A stretch of DNA of 64,000 nucleotides from Tritonibacter multivorans (GCF_001458415.1 NZ_CYSD01000042.1:1-64000); one strand, 5' to 3'. Counted from the stretch's first letter, positions 24,969 through 33,561 are shown. The notes: generated from the sequence alone by a model not told the origin. A program made the numbers and translations.

Positions 24969-25109
24969 ATGATGAAGTCTCTGTTTCTGACGTCTTTGAT
25001 ATCCGGCGTGCTGATGTGCCTGCCTGCGGCCTCTGAAATTGATCACGACGCGGACACCAAGCCCCATTTCTGCGCTCCTTCGGTGGTGGAAGTTCGCGCA
25101 CTGGACTGA
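24969..25109 (+). CDS. Candidate 46-residue secreted peptide
   Basis: ATG 24969 (or 24972) to TGA 25107 encodes a peptide with a textbook signal sequence (MMKSLFLTSLISGVLMCLPA, cleavage near AAS). A ~23-residue mature part follows, rich in Asp, His and Val, with one Cys (DHDADTKPHFCAPSVVEVRA). AAGGTGAAGGTG lies just upstream as a plausible ribosome-binding site. It stands alone between the rpmG terminator and a convergent acetyltransferase gene. The family is not recognised, and coding status is inferred from the signal peptide. Confidence 0.45.
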   Translation: MMKSLFLTSLISGVLMCLPAASEIDHDADTKPHFCAPSVVEVRALD

Positions 25110-25159
25110 TCTGCTTGCGCAGCGCTGATGTTGATGCGCTGCACCTGAGCCCCAAGCTC

Positions 25160-25648
25160 TCAGCCTGCGGGATTGCTCAGATAGCACTCTGCCTGAATGC
25201 TGACAGGCGCCAGTCCCATCGACGCCATCAGCGCGGCTGAGGCCGTGTTAAACGGCGCATAGGCCGCACCAATCCGAACAGCCCCCTGTGCATGCGCCTG
25301 ATCGCGCGCCGCCTTCAAAAGCGCCTTGCCGACCCCCAGACGGCGAAACGGCGCTGCGACCATCACATGATGCACCATCGCTTTCGTGCCCCCGTGACTA
25401 AGCGGTGAGGCACCGCGCGCCTGCAACTCCCAAATCACATAGCCCATAATCGCCCCCGCCGGGCTTTTTGCAACCAGGGCCTGAACGCAGTCGTCTGCCA
25501 GCCAGTCCGACAGCCATGCCGCCAGCGCGGTGGGGCAGGGGTTGGCCGGGTATCGGCCCGGCTGATGGCTCACATGAAGGGCGTGAAGTTCCTGAAGCAG
25601 CGGCAAAAGGACGTCCGCTTCATGCGCGGGGAGGGGGCGGAGGTGCAT
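25160..25648 (-). CDS. GNAT-family N-acetyltransferase
   Basis: This 162-residue protein has the GNAT fold. MHLRPLPAHEADVLLPLLQELH is strand 1 and helix 1. The central strand HHVMVAAPFRRLGVGKALLKAA includes the acetyl-CoA pyrophosphate loop (R/Q-x-x-G-x-G/A as RRLGVG). The C-terminus is ALMASMGLAPVSIQAECYL. The substrate is unknown. It is oriented with, but separated by a terminator from, the Bax-inhibitor-like gene upstream. Confidence 0.85.
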   Translation of the reverse strand: MHLRPLPAHEADVLLPLLQELHALHVSHQPGRYPANPCPTALAAWLSDWLADDCVQALVAKSPAGAIMGYVIWELQARGASPLSHGGTKAMVHHVMVAAPFRRLGVGKALLKAARDQAHAQGAVRIGAAYAPFNTASAALMASMGLAPVSIQAECYLSNPAG

Positions 25649-25682
25649 TGTTGTCTCGCAAATTGTTTTACACGTGGAAAAG

Positions 25683-25711
25683 AAAAAGGGCGGATCCTTT
25701 CAGATCCGCCC
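25683..25711 (-). terminator. Rho-independent terminator of the BI-1 gene
   Basis: GGGCGGATC (25688-25696) and GATCCGCCC (25703-25711) pair perfectly. On the minus strand the stem is followed by TTTTT, just after the Bax-inhibitor gene stop. Confidence 0.85.
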
Positions 25712-25738
25712 CGGCTTTTGGTTTTGGTGGAAGGTCGC

Positions 25739-26482
25739 TTATTCGCGGTTCCCCAGAAGCTGCAGCAGCATCATGAACAGGTTGATGAAGTCCAGATAAA
25801 GGCTCAGCGCGCCCATGATGGCGGCTTTGCCCAGCCACTCCTGGTCGCCAGAGTGTGCCATCTGCAGGTAGGTGTTTTTGATGTTCTGGGTGTCATAAGC
25901 GGTCAGACCCGCGAAGATCAGAACGCCGATCACAGAGATGGCAAACGCCATGGCGGAAGAGGCCAGGAAAATGTTGACGATGGAGGCCACTACCAGACCA
26001 ATCACACCCATGATCAGGAAAGCGCCGATCGGGCCCAGATCACGTTTGGTGGTGTAGCCATAAAGGGACAGGCCCGCAAAGGCGATGGCGGTGATCAGGA
26101 AGACCTGCGCGATGCTTTCGCCGGTGAACACCAGGAAGATCGAGGAGATGGACACACCCATCACCAGCGCAAAGAGGTAGAACACGACCTGTGCGGTTGC
26201 GGCGGACAGGCGGTTGATGCCTGCGCTAAAGCCAAACACAAAGGCCAGCGGTGCAAACATGACAACCCACTTCAGCGGGGACGCATAAAGCGCATAGCCC
26301 AGCGAGGTCAGTTGACCGTCTGCGGTGACGGCGAGGCCGGCAAGCGCCCAAGCAGCGGCAAAAGTGATCAGCAGGCCTACGGACATGGTGCCGTAGACTT
26401 TGTTCATGTGCGCGCGCAGGCCCTCATCGATCTCCGCGGCGCGGGCGCCTGCGGCGGAACGGATGGTGTCGAACTGTGCCAT
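25739..26482 (-). CDS. Bax inhibitor-1/YccA-family membrane protein
   Basis: This 247-residue protein has seven predicted membrane helices and the BI-1 (TMBIM) pattern. An N-terminal cytoplasmic segment ends EGLRAHMNKVYGTM, the middle contains FYLFALVMGVSISSIFLVFTG, and the C-terminal helix is GALSLYLDFINLFMMLLQLLG with the conserved acidic residue used as a pH sensor in the family. BI-1 proteins can act as pH-gated calcium leak channels; the bacterial role is unsettled. Starts at ATG 26482 and ends at a strong terminator. Confidence 0.93.
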   Translation of the reverse strand: MAQFDTIRSAAGARAAEIDEGLRAHMNKVYGTMSVGLLITFAAAWALAGLAVTADGQLTSLGYALYASPLKWVVMFAPLAFVFGFSAGINRLSAATAQVVFYLFALVMGVSISSIFLVFTGESIAQVFLITAIAFAGLSLYGYTTKRDLGPIGAFLIMGVIGLVVASIVNIFLASSAMAFAISVIGVLIFAGLTAYDTQNIKNTYLQMAHSGDQEWLGKAAIMGALSLYLDFINLFMMLLQLLGNRE

Positions 26483-26698
26483 TAAACATGGTCTCCGTAT
26501 GTTGAACTCTTGTTATGCCGGGCTCGCGATGAACCCGGGTCAGGGCAGCCCCCGAAGGTGCCGCCCTTTTCCCGCTAAATATTGGCCTTTGTGCGGCAAG
26601 GTTCAAGAGTTTCCGGCCTTTTGGCCGTCGGAAATCCATCAATAATGTATCTGTTTTGCACGTTTGCGGCACATCAAGACGGGGGGATGCCGCTGCAC

Positions 26699-26923
26699 TC
26701 AGCGCATCCAGTGGCTCGGCGCATCCCAAGACGGGCGACGGGCCTCGTCCTGAGCCGCTTCACGGGTGACACCAATGTCTTTCAGGGTGCGCGCATCCAG
26801 TTGGGACAGATCCTGACGCTGGCGGCGCAGGGCGATCATATCCGCCAACATCCCAAAGACTGAGCGACGGCGCGCAGCGAGGGGGCGAGAACGGCGGGAG
26901 AAGGAAGTGCTAAGATCAGACAT
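26699..26923 (-). CDS. DUF1127 small basic protein
   Basis: This 74-residue protein has an Arg/Ser-rich N-terminus and a C-terminal DUF1127 motif: MLADMIALRRQRQDLSQLD, then ARTLKDIGVTREAAQDEA. Small DUF1127 proteins in alphaproteobacteria have been linked to RNA turnover and to phosphate and stress adaptation. It is divergent from a LysR-type regulator, which may control it through the 27001-27020 palindrome. Confidence 0.85.
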   Translation of the reverse strand: MSDLSTSFSRRSRPLAARRRSVFGMLADMIALRRQRQDLSQLDARTLKDIGVTREAAQDEARRPSWDAPSHWMR

Positions 26924-27000
26924 GGTGGGCTCCTATATGCTACTTGCTGATGCCTTTCGTCCTTTGCATCATTTCTGTTGATGTATATGGGGGAATGTGG

Positions 27001-27020
27001 TTCATTTGTGAAACGAATGA
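27001..27020. promoter_or_regulatory. Candidate operator between DUF1127 and lysR genes
   Basis: TTCATTTGTGAAACGAATGA is an imperfect palindrome (arms TCATT and AATGA, with further partial symmetry inside). It lies 28 bases before the LysR start and 78 bases from the DUF1127 start, a usual position for LysR autoregulation. Confidence 0.35.
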
Positions 27021-27047
27021 TTTTGAACTGTCCCATCAAGAGGTGTG

Positions 27048-27929
27048 ATGATGCGGAATTTGGACATAACCACGCTGCGGTCTTTTGTGGCGGTGGCCGA
27101 CACCGGCGGGGTGACCCGCGCGGCGTCTTTCCTGAATCTGACGCAATCAGCGGTCTCCATGCAGCTGAAGCGGTTGGAGGAATTGCTCGACACCAATCTC
27201 CTTGACCGGACCGGGCGCGGCATTGCCCTGACCCCCGCAGGCGAACAGCTCCTCAGCTATGCGCGCAAGATGGTCACGCTGAACGATGAACTGGTGGGGC
27301 GGCTCACCGATCAGGCGTTCGAGGGCGAGGTGGCGCTGGGCGTGCCCCATGACATTGTGACCCCGGTGATCCCGCAGGTGCTCAAACGCTTCAATGCCAT
27401 GTATCCGCGTGTGCGGGTCAATCTGGTGTCCTCGAACACGATCGAGCTCAAGGACGCTTTTGATAAGGGCGAGTTTGACCTGATCCTGACGACCGAAACC
27501 AAACCCACAGATATGGGAGAGGCGATCCATAGGATGCCGCTGACCTGGGTGGGGGCCGCCGGGGGGACAATCTGGCGTCAACGCCCCCTGCGCACGGCCT
27601 TTGGGCGCATCTGTATTTTCCGGGGGCTCGCCACCGAAGCTCTGGAAGGGGCTGAAATCCCGTGGGAAGCTGCCGTCATCACGCAATCGGATCGCGCGAT
27701 CGAGGCCACCGTCAGCGCGGACCTTGCGGTCTGCGTGATGATGGAAGGCACAGTGCCTTTGGGTCAGGAAGTTGTGCCGCACAACGGAGAGCTGCCACCG
27801 CTGCCCGATCAGCACATCAATATGTATGGCGGCGACCGCATTCGGAAGAAATATGTCGAAGATCTGGCCGCGTTGATCCGTCAGTCTTATGCGGCGACGC
27901 AGCAGCCAGCCCTTCGGGTGGCGGGGTAA
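27048..27929 (+). CDS. LysR-family transcriptional regulator
   Basis: This regulator of about 293 residues has an N-terminal winged helix (LDITTLRSFVAVADTGGVTRAASFLNLTQSAVSMQLKRLEELL) and a periplasmic-binding-like effector domain (about 90-290). Three tandem starts (GTG 27045, ATG 27048, ATG 27051) follow AAGAGG; the ATGs are the better spaced. The effector is unknown. It is divergent from the DUF1127 gene and convergent with a quinone-oxidoreductase-like gene. The terminator hairpin overlaps its stop codon. Confidence 0.92.
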   Translation: MMRNLDITTLRSFVAVADTGGVTRAASFLNLTQSAVSMQLKRLEELLDTNLLDRTGRGIALTPAGEQLLSYARKMVTLNDELVGRLTDQAFEGEVALGVPHDIVTPVIPQVLKRFNAMYPRVRVNLVSSNTIELKDAFDKGEFDLILTTETKPTDMGEAIHRMPLTWVGAAGGTIWRQRPLRTAFGRICIFRGLATEALEGAEIPWEAAVITQSDRAIEATVSADLAVCVMMEGTVPLGQEVVPHNGELPPLPDQHINMYGGDRIRKKYVEDLAALIRQSYAATQQPALRVAG

Positions 27930-27947
27930 TCCCCGCCATCGCTTTTT
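27919..27947 (+). terminator. Rho-independent terminator overlapping the lysR stop
   Basis: TGGCGGGG, loop TAAT (which contains the TAA stop), CCCCGCCA, then TCGCTTTTT. The perfect 8-bp stem is built partly from coding sequence. Confidence 0.75.
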
Positions 27948-27956
27948 GCACGGGGC

Positions 27957-28919
27957 TTAATCCCAGAGGTCGATCACCACTTTGCCGGTGGATTTCCGAT
28001 CCCGCAGCAGCTCCAGCGCCTCATTGGTCTGCGCCAGAGGCAGCTGGTGGCTGATATGCGGCTTGATCTTGCCCTCGGCACACCAGCCCAGCAGTTTCCT
28101 CAGCACCGCTTGCACCTGTTCGGGCGCGAATTTCATGTAGCCGCCAAAGTAAAAGCCAATCACGGTCAGGTTCTTGACCAGCATGTGGTTGGCCGGGATT
28201 TGCGGCACGGTGCCCCCGGCAAAGCCAATGGGCAACAGCCGCCCGCCGGGGTTGGTGGCGCGAAACGCTGCCTCCCAGACATCGCCGCCAATGGCGTCAT
28301 AGACCACATCCGCCCCGCCCAGCGCTTTGACGCGGGCACGCAGGTCTTCGCTGGCGTCGATCAGCACATCCGCCCCTGCGGCTTCTGCCACCGCCAGCTT
28401 GTCGGCGCTGCGGGCATGGGCAATCACCCGTGCGCCCAGAAGCTTGCCAATCTCAACGGCCGTCAGCCCAACGCCGCCGGCTGCGCCCGTGACCAGCAGG
28501 GTCTCTCCGGGCTGCAGACGGGCGAGGGTATCCAGCGCCATCAGGCTGGTGCCATAGGCAATCTGCACCGCCGCAGCCTGGGCATAGGTGACCCCATCAG
28601 GGATCAAAGTGACCTGTTCCGGTTTAAAGGCCGCATATTGGCTGAGGCCATCGCGCCCGCCAAAAACGGCCACCCGGTCTGCAATTTTAATTCCTGAAAT
28701 ATTCCGGCCCACGTCCACAACTTTACCGGCACATTCCAATCCGGGGGTAAAAGGCAGGGCAGGCGTGTCCTGATATGTGCCTTTCATCATCAAAAGATCC
28801 GCGAAATTTAATCCGCAGGACTTGACTTCCACAATCAGCTGGTCATCGCCGCAACCGGGGCGGTCAATTTCTTTTACGCTCCCCGGTTGCTCATGGCTTA
28901 CTATACTAAAGGTTAGCAC
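27957..28919 (-). CDS. NADPH:quinone oxidoreductase-like MDR protein
   Basis: This 320-residue zinc-independent medium-chain dehydrogenase/reductase has an N-terminal GroES-like domain (VKSCGLNFADLLMMKGTYQ, PFTPGLECAGKVVDVG) and a Rossmann fold with LLVTGAAGGVGLTAVEIGKLLGARVIAHARS for NADPH. It probably reduces quinones or enones; specificity is unclear. It lies convergent to the lysR gene with 27 bases between stop codons. Its promoter lies in the 337-base gap shared with the XRE regulator. Confidence 0.9.
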   Translation of the reverse strand: MLTFSIVSHEQPGSVKEIDRPGCGDDQLIVEVKSCGLNFADLLMMKGTYQDTPALPFTPGLECAGKVVDVGRNISGIKIADRVAVFGGRDGLSQYAAFKPEQVTLIPDGVTYAQAAAVQIAYGTSLMALDTLARLQPGETLLVTGAAGGVGLTAVEIGKLLGARVIAHARSADKLAVAEAAGADVLIDASEDLRARVKALGGADVVYDAIGGDVWEAAFRATNPGGRLLPIGFAGGTVPQIPANHMLVKNLTVIGFYFGGYMKFAPEQVQAVLRKLLGWCAEGKIKPHISHQLPLAQTNEALELLRDRKSTGKVVIDLWD

Positions 28920-29256
28920 CGCGCGAATCTCCTCCCAGTTGCTGTTCTTTTTGATTCTGACGACATTGCGCCACCACCATGGCGCGATATTAGATTAAAG
29001 TTTTAATCAAATGGTCATTTTTGTTTTGTTCCACCTAGGTCACAAAAGATTTTGGTTTTTGTTTTCATGCGGTTGCACTAACTCGCGCTTTGGGTGAGTT
29101 AATGACGGGTTGCCTTCAACCCCGGGGATCGTACTATTTAGGCAATGTTTAATCTCTGATCACTGTGGGGAGAAGCCCCGAAACCGCGCTCGGCGCTGTG
29201 ACGCCGCGAAAACGACGGGCAGGAAACAGGGAACCAGTCGTGGAGAAAGGTATAAT
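28920..29256. promoter_or_regulatory. 337-base divergent control region (QOR / XRE regulator)
   Basis: It starts AT-rich near 28985-29070. TTGCCT at 29110-29115, a 16-base spacer and TACTAT at 29132-29137 make a good promoter for the XRE gene and imply a leader of about 110 bases. TAACTC (29079-29084) and GAGTTA (29096-29101) form an inverted repeat upstream of it. The leader holds GC-rich paired segments such as GCGCTCGGCGCTGTGACGCC. No ORF is supported here. Confidence 0.5.
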
Positions 29257-29625
29257 ATGGCACATCCTGTCGATGTTCATGTGGGCAAGCGTATACGTCA
29301 CCGTCGTTGGTTGATTGGTATGACGCAGCAGCAGCTGGCAGAAAAGGTTGGGATCAAGTTCCAACAGATCCAAAAGTATGAGACCGGCGCAAACCGCGTC
29401 AGCGCGTCTCGTCTTTGGGACATCTCCGACGCCCTTGGCGTTGACGTCAGCTTCTTCTTTGAAGGTCTGCATGAAGACGGCAAAGCGGTCGAAAAGACCC
29501 GTGTGCCGGACGATCTGATGGGCGACAAGGAAGCACTGGATCTGGTGCGTTCTTATTACGCCATCCCGGAAAACCAGCGTCGCCGCCTGTTCGAACTGGC
29601 GCGCGTGCTGTCCGACGTGGCCTGA
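29257..29625 (+). CDS. XRE-family helix-turn-helix regulator
   Basis: This 122-residue protein has an HTH_3 domain at about 10-68 (KRIRHRRWLIGMTQQQLAEKV, FQQIQKYETGANRVSASRLWDIS) and a helical C-terminal tail (DLVRSYYAIPENQRRRLFELARVL). It matches the small XRE regulators that are very conserved in Rhizobiales and Rhodobacterales. ATG 29257 follows GGAGAAAGG; earlier in-frame ATGs are not preceded by such a site. It has its own promoter and terminator. Targets unknown. Confidence 0.92.
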   Translation: MAHPVDVHVGKRIRHRRWLIGMTQQQLAEKVGIKFQQIQKYETGANRVSASRLWDISDALGVDVSFFFEGLHEDGKAVEKTRVPDDLMGDKEALDLVRSYYAIPENQRRRLFELARVLSDVA

Positions 29626-29650
29626 TCGCACCTACACCACTCGTTTTTCA

Positions 29651-29679
29651 AAAGGGCAGCGCTTTGGCGCTGCCTTTTT
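29651..29679 (+). terminator. Rho-independent terminator of the XRE gene
   Basis: GGCAGCGC (29655-29662), loop TTTG, GCGCTGCC (29667-29674), then TTTTT. Confidence 0.88.
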
Positions 29680-29815
29680 CCGTCTGAGTTGCAGTTTTTT
29701 GGCTTTTGCCGCCGGGCAGGGAGCAAAACCGGGAATGTAACCTTGATTGCTGCGCCCGCACATGGCACGCACATGGCACCCGCAAGGGGACTTTGGCCAG
29801 AGGCGAGGAAGACAG

Positions 29816-30598
29816 ATGGAACTCACCGATCTCGAGGTGGCCCGCAGATTGGCGGATGCGGCACGCGAAGTGATCCTGCCGCATTTCCGCAATACCGCGA
29901 TGGCGGCTGAAAACAAGCTCGACGGTGGTTTTGATCCCGTGACCATTGCCGACCGCGATGCCGAAACCGCCATGCGCATGCTGCTGGAAGAGCTGCGCCC
30001 GCAGGATGCGATTTTGGGGGAAGAACACGGCCACAAAAAGGGCACATCGGGGCGCACCTGGGTGCTGGATCCGATTGATGGCACCCGCGGGTTTATTTCC
30101 GGCACGCCTACCTGGGGGGTGCTGATTGCGCTGTCGGATGCCAAGGGTCCCATTCTGGGCGTGATCGACCAGCCCTATACCGGCGAACGCTTTGAAGGCA
30201 CCGGCGCCCATGCGCAGCTGGTCAGCCCACATGGCACCCGCCCGCTGTCGACCCGCAAAGACACGCTGCTTGCGGATGCGATCCTGTTCACCACTTTCCC
30301 CGAAGTGGGCACGTCTGGCGACCGGGCCGGGTTTGAAAAAGTGCGCGATCAGGTCAAGCTGACGCGCTATGGTATGGATTGCTATGCCTATGGTCTGGTG
30401 GCGGTTGGCACGGTCGATCTGGTGATCGAGGCGGGTTTGAATTCTTATGATATTCAGGCGCCTATCGCGGTTATTGAAGCCGCCGGCGGGATTGTGACCG
30501 ATTGGGACGGCGGGCCCGCGCATGAGGGGGGGCGCGCTTTGGCGGCGGCCAATCCCGAACTCCACGCTGCTGCGCTGGAATTGCTGCGCGGCGCCTGA
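29816..30598 (+). CDS. hisN: Histidinol-phosphatase, inositol-monophosphatase family
   Basis: This 260-residue Mg2+/Li+-sensitive phosphatase has the IMPase signatures: GEEHG with the metal ligand E69, DPIDGT at 85-90 and, late, QAPIAVIEAAGGIVTDWDG. The short form and its wording match the HisN-type histidinol-phosphatase used by actinobacteria and alphaproteobacteria lacking HisB-N. A generic inositol or AMP phosphatase remains possible. ATG 29816 follows GAGGAAG. It is convergent with guaD across a repeat cluster. Confidence 0.85.
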   Translation: MELTDLEVARRLADAAREVILPHFRNTAMAAENKLDGGFDPVTIADRDAETAMRMLLEELRPQDAILGEEHGHKKGTSGRTWVLDPIDGTRGFISGTPTWGVLIALSDAKGPILGVIDQPYTGERFEGTGAHAQLVSPHGTRPLSTRKDTLLADAILFTTFPEVGTSGDRAGFEKVRDQVKLTRYGMDCYAYGLVAVGTVDLVIEAGLNSYDIQAPIAVIEAAGGIVTDWDGGPAHEGGRALAAANPELHAAALELLRGA

Positions 30599-30601
30599 AC
30601 T

Positions 30602-30718
30602 GCGCGGGGAGCGAGGCGCTGTCTCGCGCGACCCATTTTGGGGAGGCTCTGCCTCGCGCGACCCAGTTTTGCGAGGCTCTGCCTCGCGCTCCGGAGTATT
30701 TTGGGCCAAAAGAAACTT
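30602..30718 (-). repeat. Composite repeat copy C with 30-bp tandem array
   Basis: The minus strand carries TTTCTTTTGGCCC, AAAATACTCCGGAG and a GCGAGGC..GCCTCGC hairpin, as in copy B. Next to it the hairpin module is tandemly repeated with a 30-base period (30611-30640, 30641-30670, partial 30671-30690; unit GCGAGGCTCTGCCTCGCGCG then ACCCAGTTTT). It fills the gap between the convergent hisN and guaD genes. Confidence 0.75.
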
Positions 30719-32006
30719 AGAGCGCTTTGCGGCCCGCGATCCGGACCTCGGCAATGGCGCGGTCATCCCCCATCATCAGGGTGGGGAAAATCGCCTCCCA
30801 CAGGTCCCCGGCGCGGCTGCTGCGCTGGGCAATGGCCGGGGTGGAGGCCAGGTCCAGCACGACCAGATCAGCCTCCATGCCCACCGCAATATTGCCAACC
30901 TTGTCATCAATATGCAGCGCGCGGGCAGAGCCTTGGGTGGCGAGCCAGAGAAGCTCGGCCGCGTGTAAGGGGGATCCGCGCAACTGCGCGACCTCGTAAG
31001 CTGCGGCCATTGTGCGCAGCATGGAGAAACTGGATCCGCCGCCGGTGTCGGTGGCCAGACCAATGCGGTGGCCTGCGTTCATGAGGGCGCGCATTTCAAA
31101 CAGGCCCGAGCCGATGAAGCTATTGGATGTGGGGCAGTGCACAAGGCTCGCATCTACTTCGCGCAGGCGGGCCTCTTCGCGGGGCTCCAGGTGGATGGCA
31201 TGACCAAAGACCGCGCCTTTGCCCAGGAGGCCATGTTCCTCGTAGGTATCCAGGTAGTCGCTTGCCTTTGGAAACAGGGCGCGCACCCATTCGATCTCGT
31301 CCGTCTGTTCGCTCAGATGGGTTTGCATCAGGCAGCCGGGGTGTTTGGCCCAAAGCGCGCCCAGGGCGTCCAGCTGTTCGGGGGTTGAGGTTGGCGAAAA
31401 CCGCGGTGTGATCACGTAAGTGAGGCGGTCCACCCCGTGCCAGCGCGCGATCAGATCCGCACTTTGATCATAGGCTGATTGCGGCGTGTCGCGCAGGCCT
31501 TCGGGGGCATTGCGGTCCATGCAGGTCTTGCCCGCCAGCACCCGCTGACCGCGCGCCTTTGCTGCCGCAAACAGCGCATCCACGCTTTCGGGGTGGATGG
31601 TGCAGTAGCTTGCCACTGTGGTGGTGCCATGGGCCGTGGTCAGATCCAGATAGCGGTTTGCCACCTCATCCGCATAGGCCGGGTCCCCAAAGCGCATCTC
31701 TTCGGGGAAGGTGTAGGTGTTGAGCCAGTCAATCAGCCGCTTTCCCCAACTGGCAATAATCCCCGTCTGCGGATAATGCACATGGGCATCGACAAATCCC
31801 GGCAGGATGACGCGGTCCCCGTGATCCACCAGATCGGCGGCAGGGTAGATGGCGCGCAGGCGGTCGCGGTCGCCCAGGGCTGCGATCTGGCCGTTGTGCA
31901 CCGCCACGGCCCCATATTCGCGCACCGCGCCCTCGGGTGTCTCTGTCTCAAAGGGGGTGTGCGCAAAGCTCAGCACCCGGCCGCACAAAACGGTTACCTG
32001 ATCCAT
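30717..32006 (-). CDS. guaD: Guanine deaminase
   Basis: This 429-residue amidohydrolase converts guanine to xanthine. Motifs in order: PGFVDAHVHYPQ with H75 and H77, the family-typical ASWGKRLIDWLNTYTFPEE, MQTHLSEQ, GHAIHL, the region SLVHCPTSNSFIGSG and ATDTGGGSSFSML with the zinc Asp. ATG 32006 is chosen from AGGAG 10 bases upstream and the alignment of MDQVTVLCGRVL; the longer frame begins in the promoter. The stop overlaps the end of repeat copy C. Confidence 0.93.
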   Translation of the reverse strand: MDQVTVLCGRVLSFAHTPFETETPEGAVREYGAVAVHNGQIAALGDRDRLRAIYPAADLVDHGDRVILPGFVDAHVHYPQTGIIASWGKRLIDWLNTYTFPEEMRFGDPAYADEVANRYLDLTTAHGTTTVASYCTIHPESVDALFAAAKARGQRVLAGKTCMDRNAPEGLRDTPQSAYDQSADLIARWHGVDRLTYVITPRFSPTSTPEQLDALGALWAKHPGCLMQTHLSEQTDEIEWVRALFPKASDYLDTYEEHGLLGKGAVFGHAIHLEPREEARLREVDASLVHCPTSNSFIGSGLFEMRALMNAGHRIGLATDTGGGSSFSMLRTMAAAYEVAQLRGSPLHAAELLWLATQGSARALHIDDKVGNIAVGMEADLVVLDLASTPAIAQRSSRAGDLWEAIFPTLMMGDDRAIAEVRIAGRKAL

Positions 32007-32152
32007 GAAACTCTTGCTCCTGTTGGAAAATTCCGCGTCCAGCATAGCTTCTCTTGAAAACAGGGTAAATCAACGACGGAATTCATGCACGGGCATTGTT
32101 TTTGCGCGCCGCTTTCCCCTATGAAGGGGGCAAGAAACGGGAAGGGCAGCGC

Positions 32153-33538
32153 ATGAAAGAAAGCGACATCACGCAAGCGGAAGAGCGTCAGGACGACGCC
32201 TATGATCTGGACCGCAAACGTGTTGCTGCTATTCTTTTTGCCGTAGAGCGCCGCGACCGGGCAACGCTGCTCGACCTGATGGAGCCGCTGCATGCGGCCG
32301 ACATTGCCGACCTTCTGGAACAGATCAACGCCTATGACCGCGGGCGGCTGATCCGTCTGTATGACCGCGAATTTGACGGTGAAATCCTCTCGGAGCTGGA
32401 TGAATCGATCCGCGAAGAGGTGATGCAGATCCTGAACCCAGCGGTTCTGGCCGAAGCGGTGCGCGACCTCGACAGCGACGACGTGGTTGATCTGGTCGAG
32501 GATCTCACGGCCTCTGATCAGGCCGCCATTCTGGAGGTGCTGGAAGACGCCGACCGGGTCGCGGTGGAACAATCGCTGAGCTACCCTGAAAACTCGGCTG
32601 GCCGATTGATGCAGCGCGAAGTGGTCATGGCCCCCGAACACTGGACGGTGGGGGCGGCCATTGACCATATGCGATCCGCGGATGAGCTGCCGGAACAGTT
32701 CTATCACGTCGTGCTGGTGGATCCGCGAATGAAACCCGTGGGCAATGTCACGCTGGGGCGGATCATGGCGGCAAAACGCGATGTGGCGCTGGCCGATATT
32801 ACCGAAGAAACCTTTCAGGCCATTCCTGCCGATCAGGACGAAGAAGACGTGGCCTATGCCTTCAATCAGTATCACTTGATTTCCGCGCCCGTGGTGGATG
32901 AGGACGGCCGTCTGGTCGGGGTCATTACGATTGATGACGCCATGGTGGTTCTGGACGAAGAACACGAAGAAGACATTCTGCGGCTGGCGGGCGTGGGCGA
33001 AGGCAGCCTGTCGGACCGTGTGACGGAAACCACCAAACAGCGGTTTCCCTGGCTGGCGGTGAACCTTGTCACCGCGATCCTGGCTGCGCTGGTGATCTCC
33101 CTGTTCGAGGACACCATTGCCGCCTTTGTGGCGCTTGCGGCCCTGATGCCAATTGTCGCCTCCATGGGCGGCAATGCGGGCACCCAGTCGCTGACCGTGG
33201 CGGTGCGCGCGCTGGCCACCCGCGACCTCACCGGCGCCAACCTCTGGCGGGTGATCCGGCGCGAGGTTCTTGTGGGGCTGGTCAACGGTCTGATCTTTGC
33301 CGTCATTATGGGCGCGGTGGGCGTGTTCTGGTTTGGCAGCCTGTCGCTTGGGCTGGTGATCGCTGCCGCAATGGTGATCAACCTGGTCGTTGCCGGGCTC
33401 GCCGGAATTGCCATTCCGGTTATTCTCGATCGCACCGGCGTCGACCCGGCGCTGGCCTCTGGCGCTTTTGTGACCACCGTGACCGATGTGGTTGGTTTCT
33501 TTGCCTTCCTCGGCCTTGCCGCCGCATTCCTGATCTAA
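32153..33538 (+). CDS. mgtE: Magnesium transporter MgtE
   Basis: This 461-residue protein is a homodimeric Mg2+ channel. The N-domain (about 25-135; LHAADIADLLEQI, LSELDESIREEVMQIL) and a CBS pair (about 140-265) form the cytoplasmic Mg2+ sensor. Five membrane helices follow from about 295, with the family motif ALMPIVASMGGNAGTQS near the pore. ATG 32153 follows GAAGGG. The 5-formyl-THF cyclo-ligase gene begins 24 bases after the stop, so they may be cotranscribed. Confidence 0.95.
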   Translation: MKESDITQAEERQDDAYDLDRKRVAAILFAVERRDRATLLDLMEPLHAADIADLLEQINAYDRGRLIRLYDREFDGEILSELDESIREEVMQILNPAVLAEAVRDLDSDDVVDLVEDLTASDQAAILEVLEDADRVAVEQSLSYPENSAGRLMQREVVMAPEHWTVGAAIDHMRSADELPEQFYHVVLVDPRMKPVGNVTLGRIMAAKRDVALADITEETFQAIPADQDEEDVAYAFNQYHLISAPVVDEDGRLVGVITIDDAMVVLDEEHEEDILRLAGVGEGSLSDRVTETTKQRFPWLAVNLVTAILAALVISLFEDTIAAFVALAALMPIVASMGGNAGTQSLTVAVRALATRDLTGANLWRVIRREVLVGLVNGLIFAVIMGAVGVFWFGSLSLGLVIAAAMVINLVVAGLAGIAIPVILDRTGVDPALASGAFVTTVTDVVGFFAFLGLAAAFLI

Positions 33539-33561
33539 CGCCTGCGCAAAGGAGACCTGCC

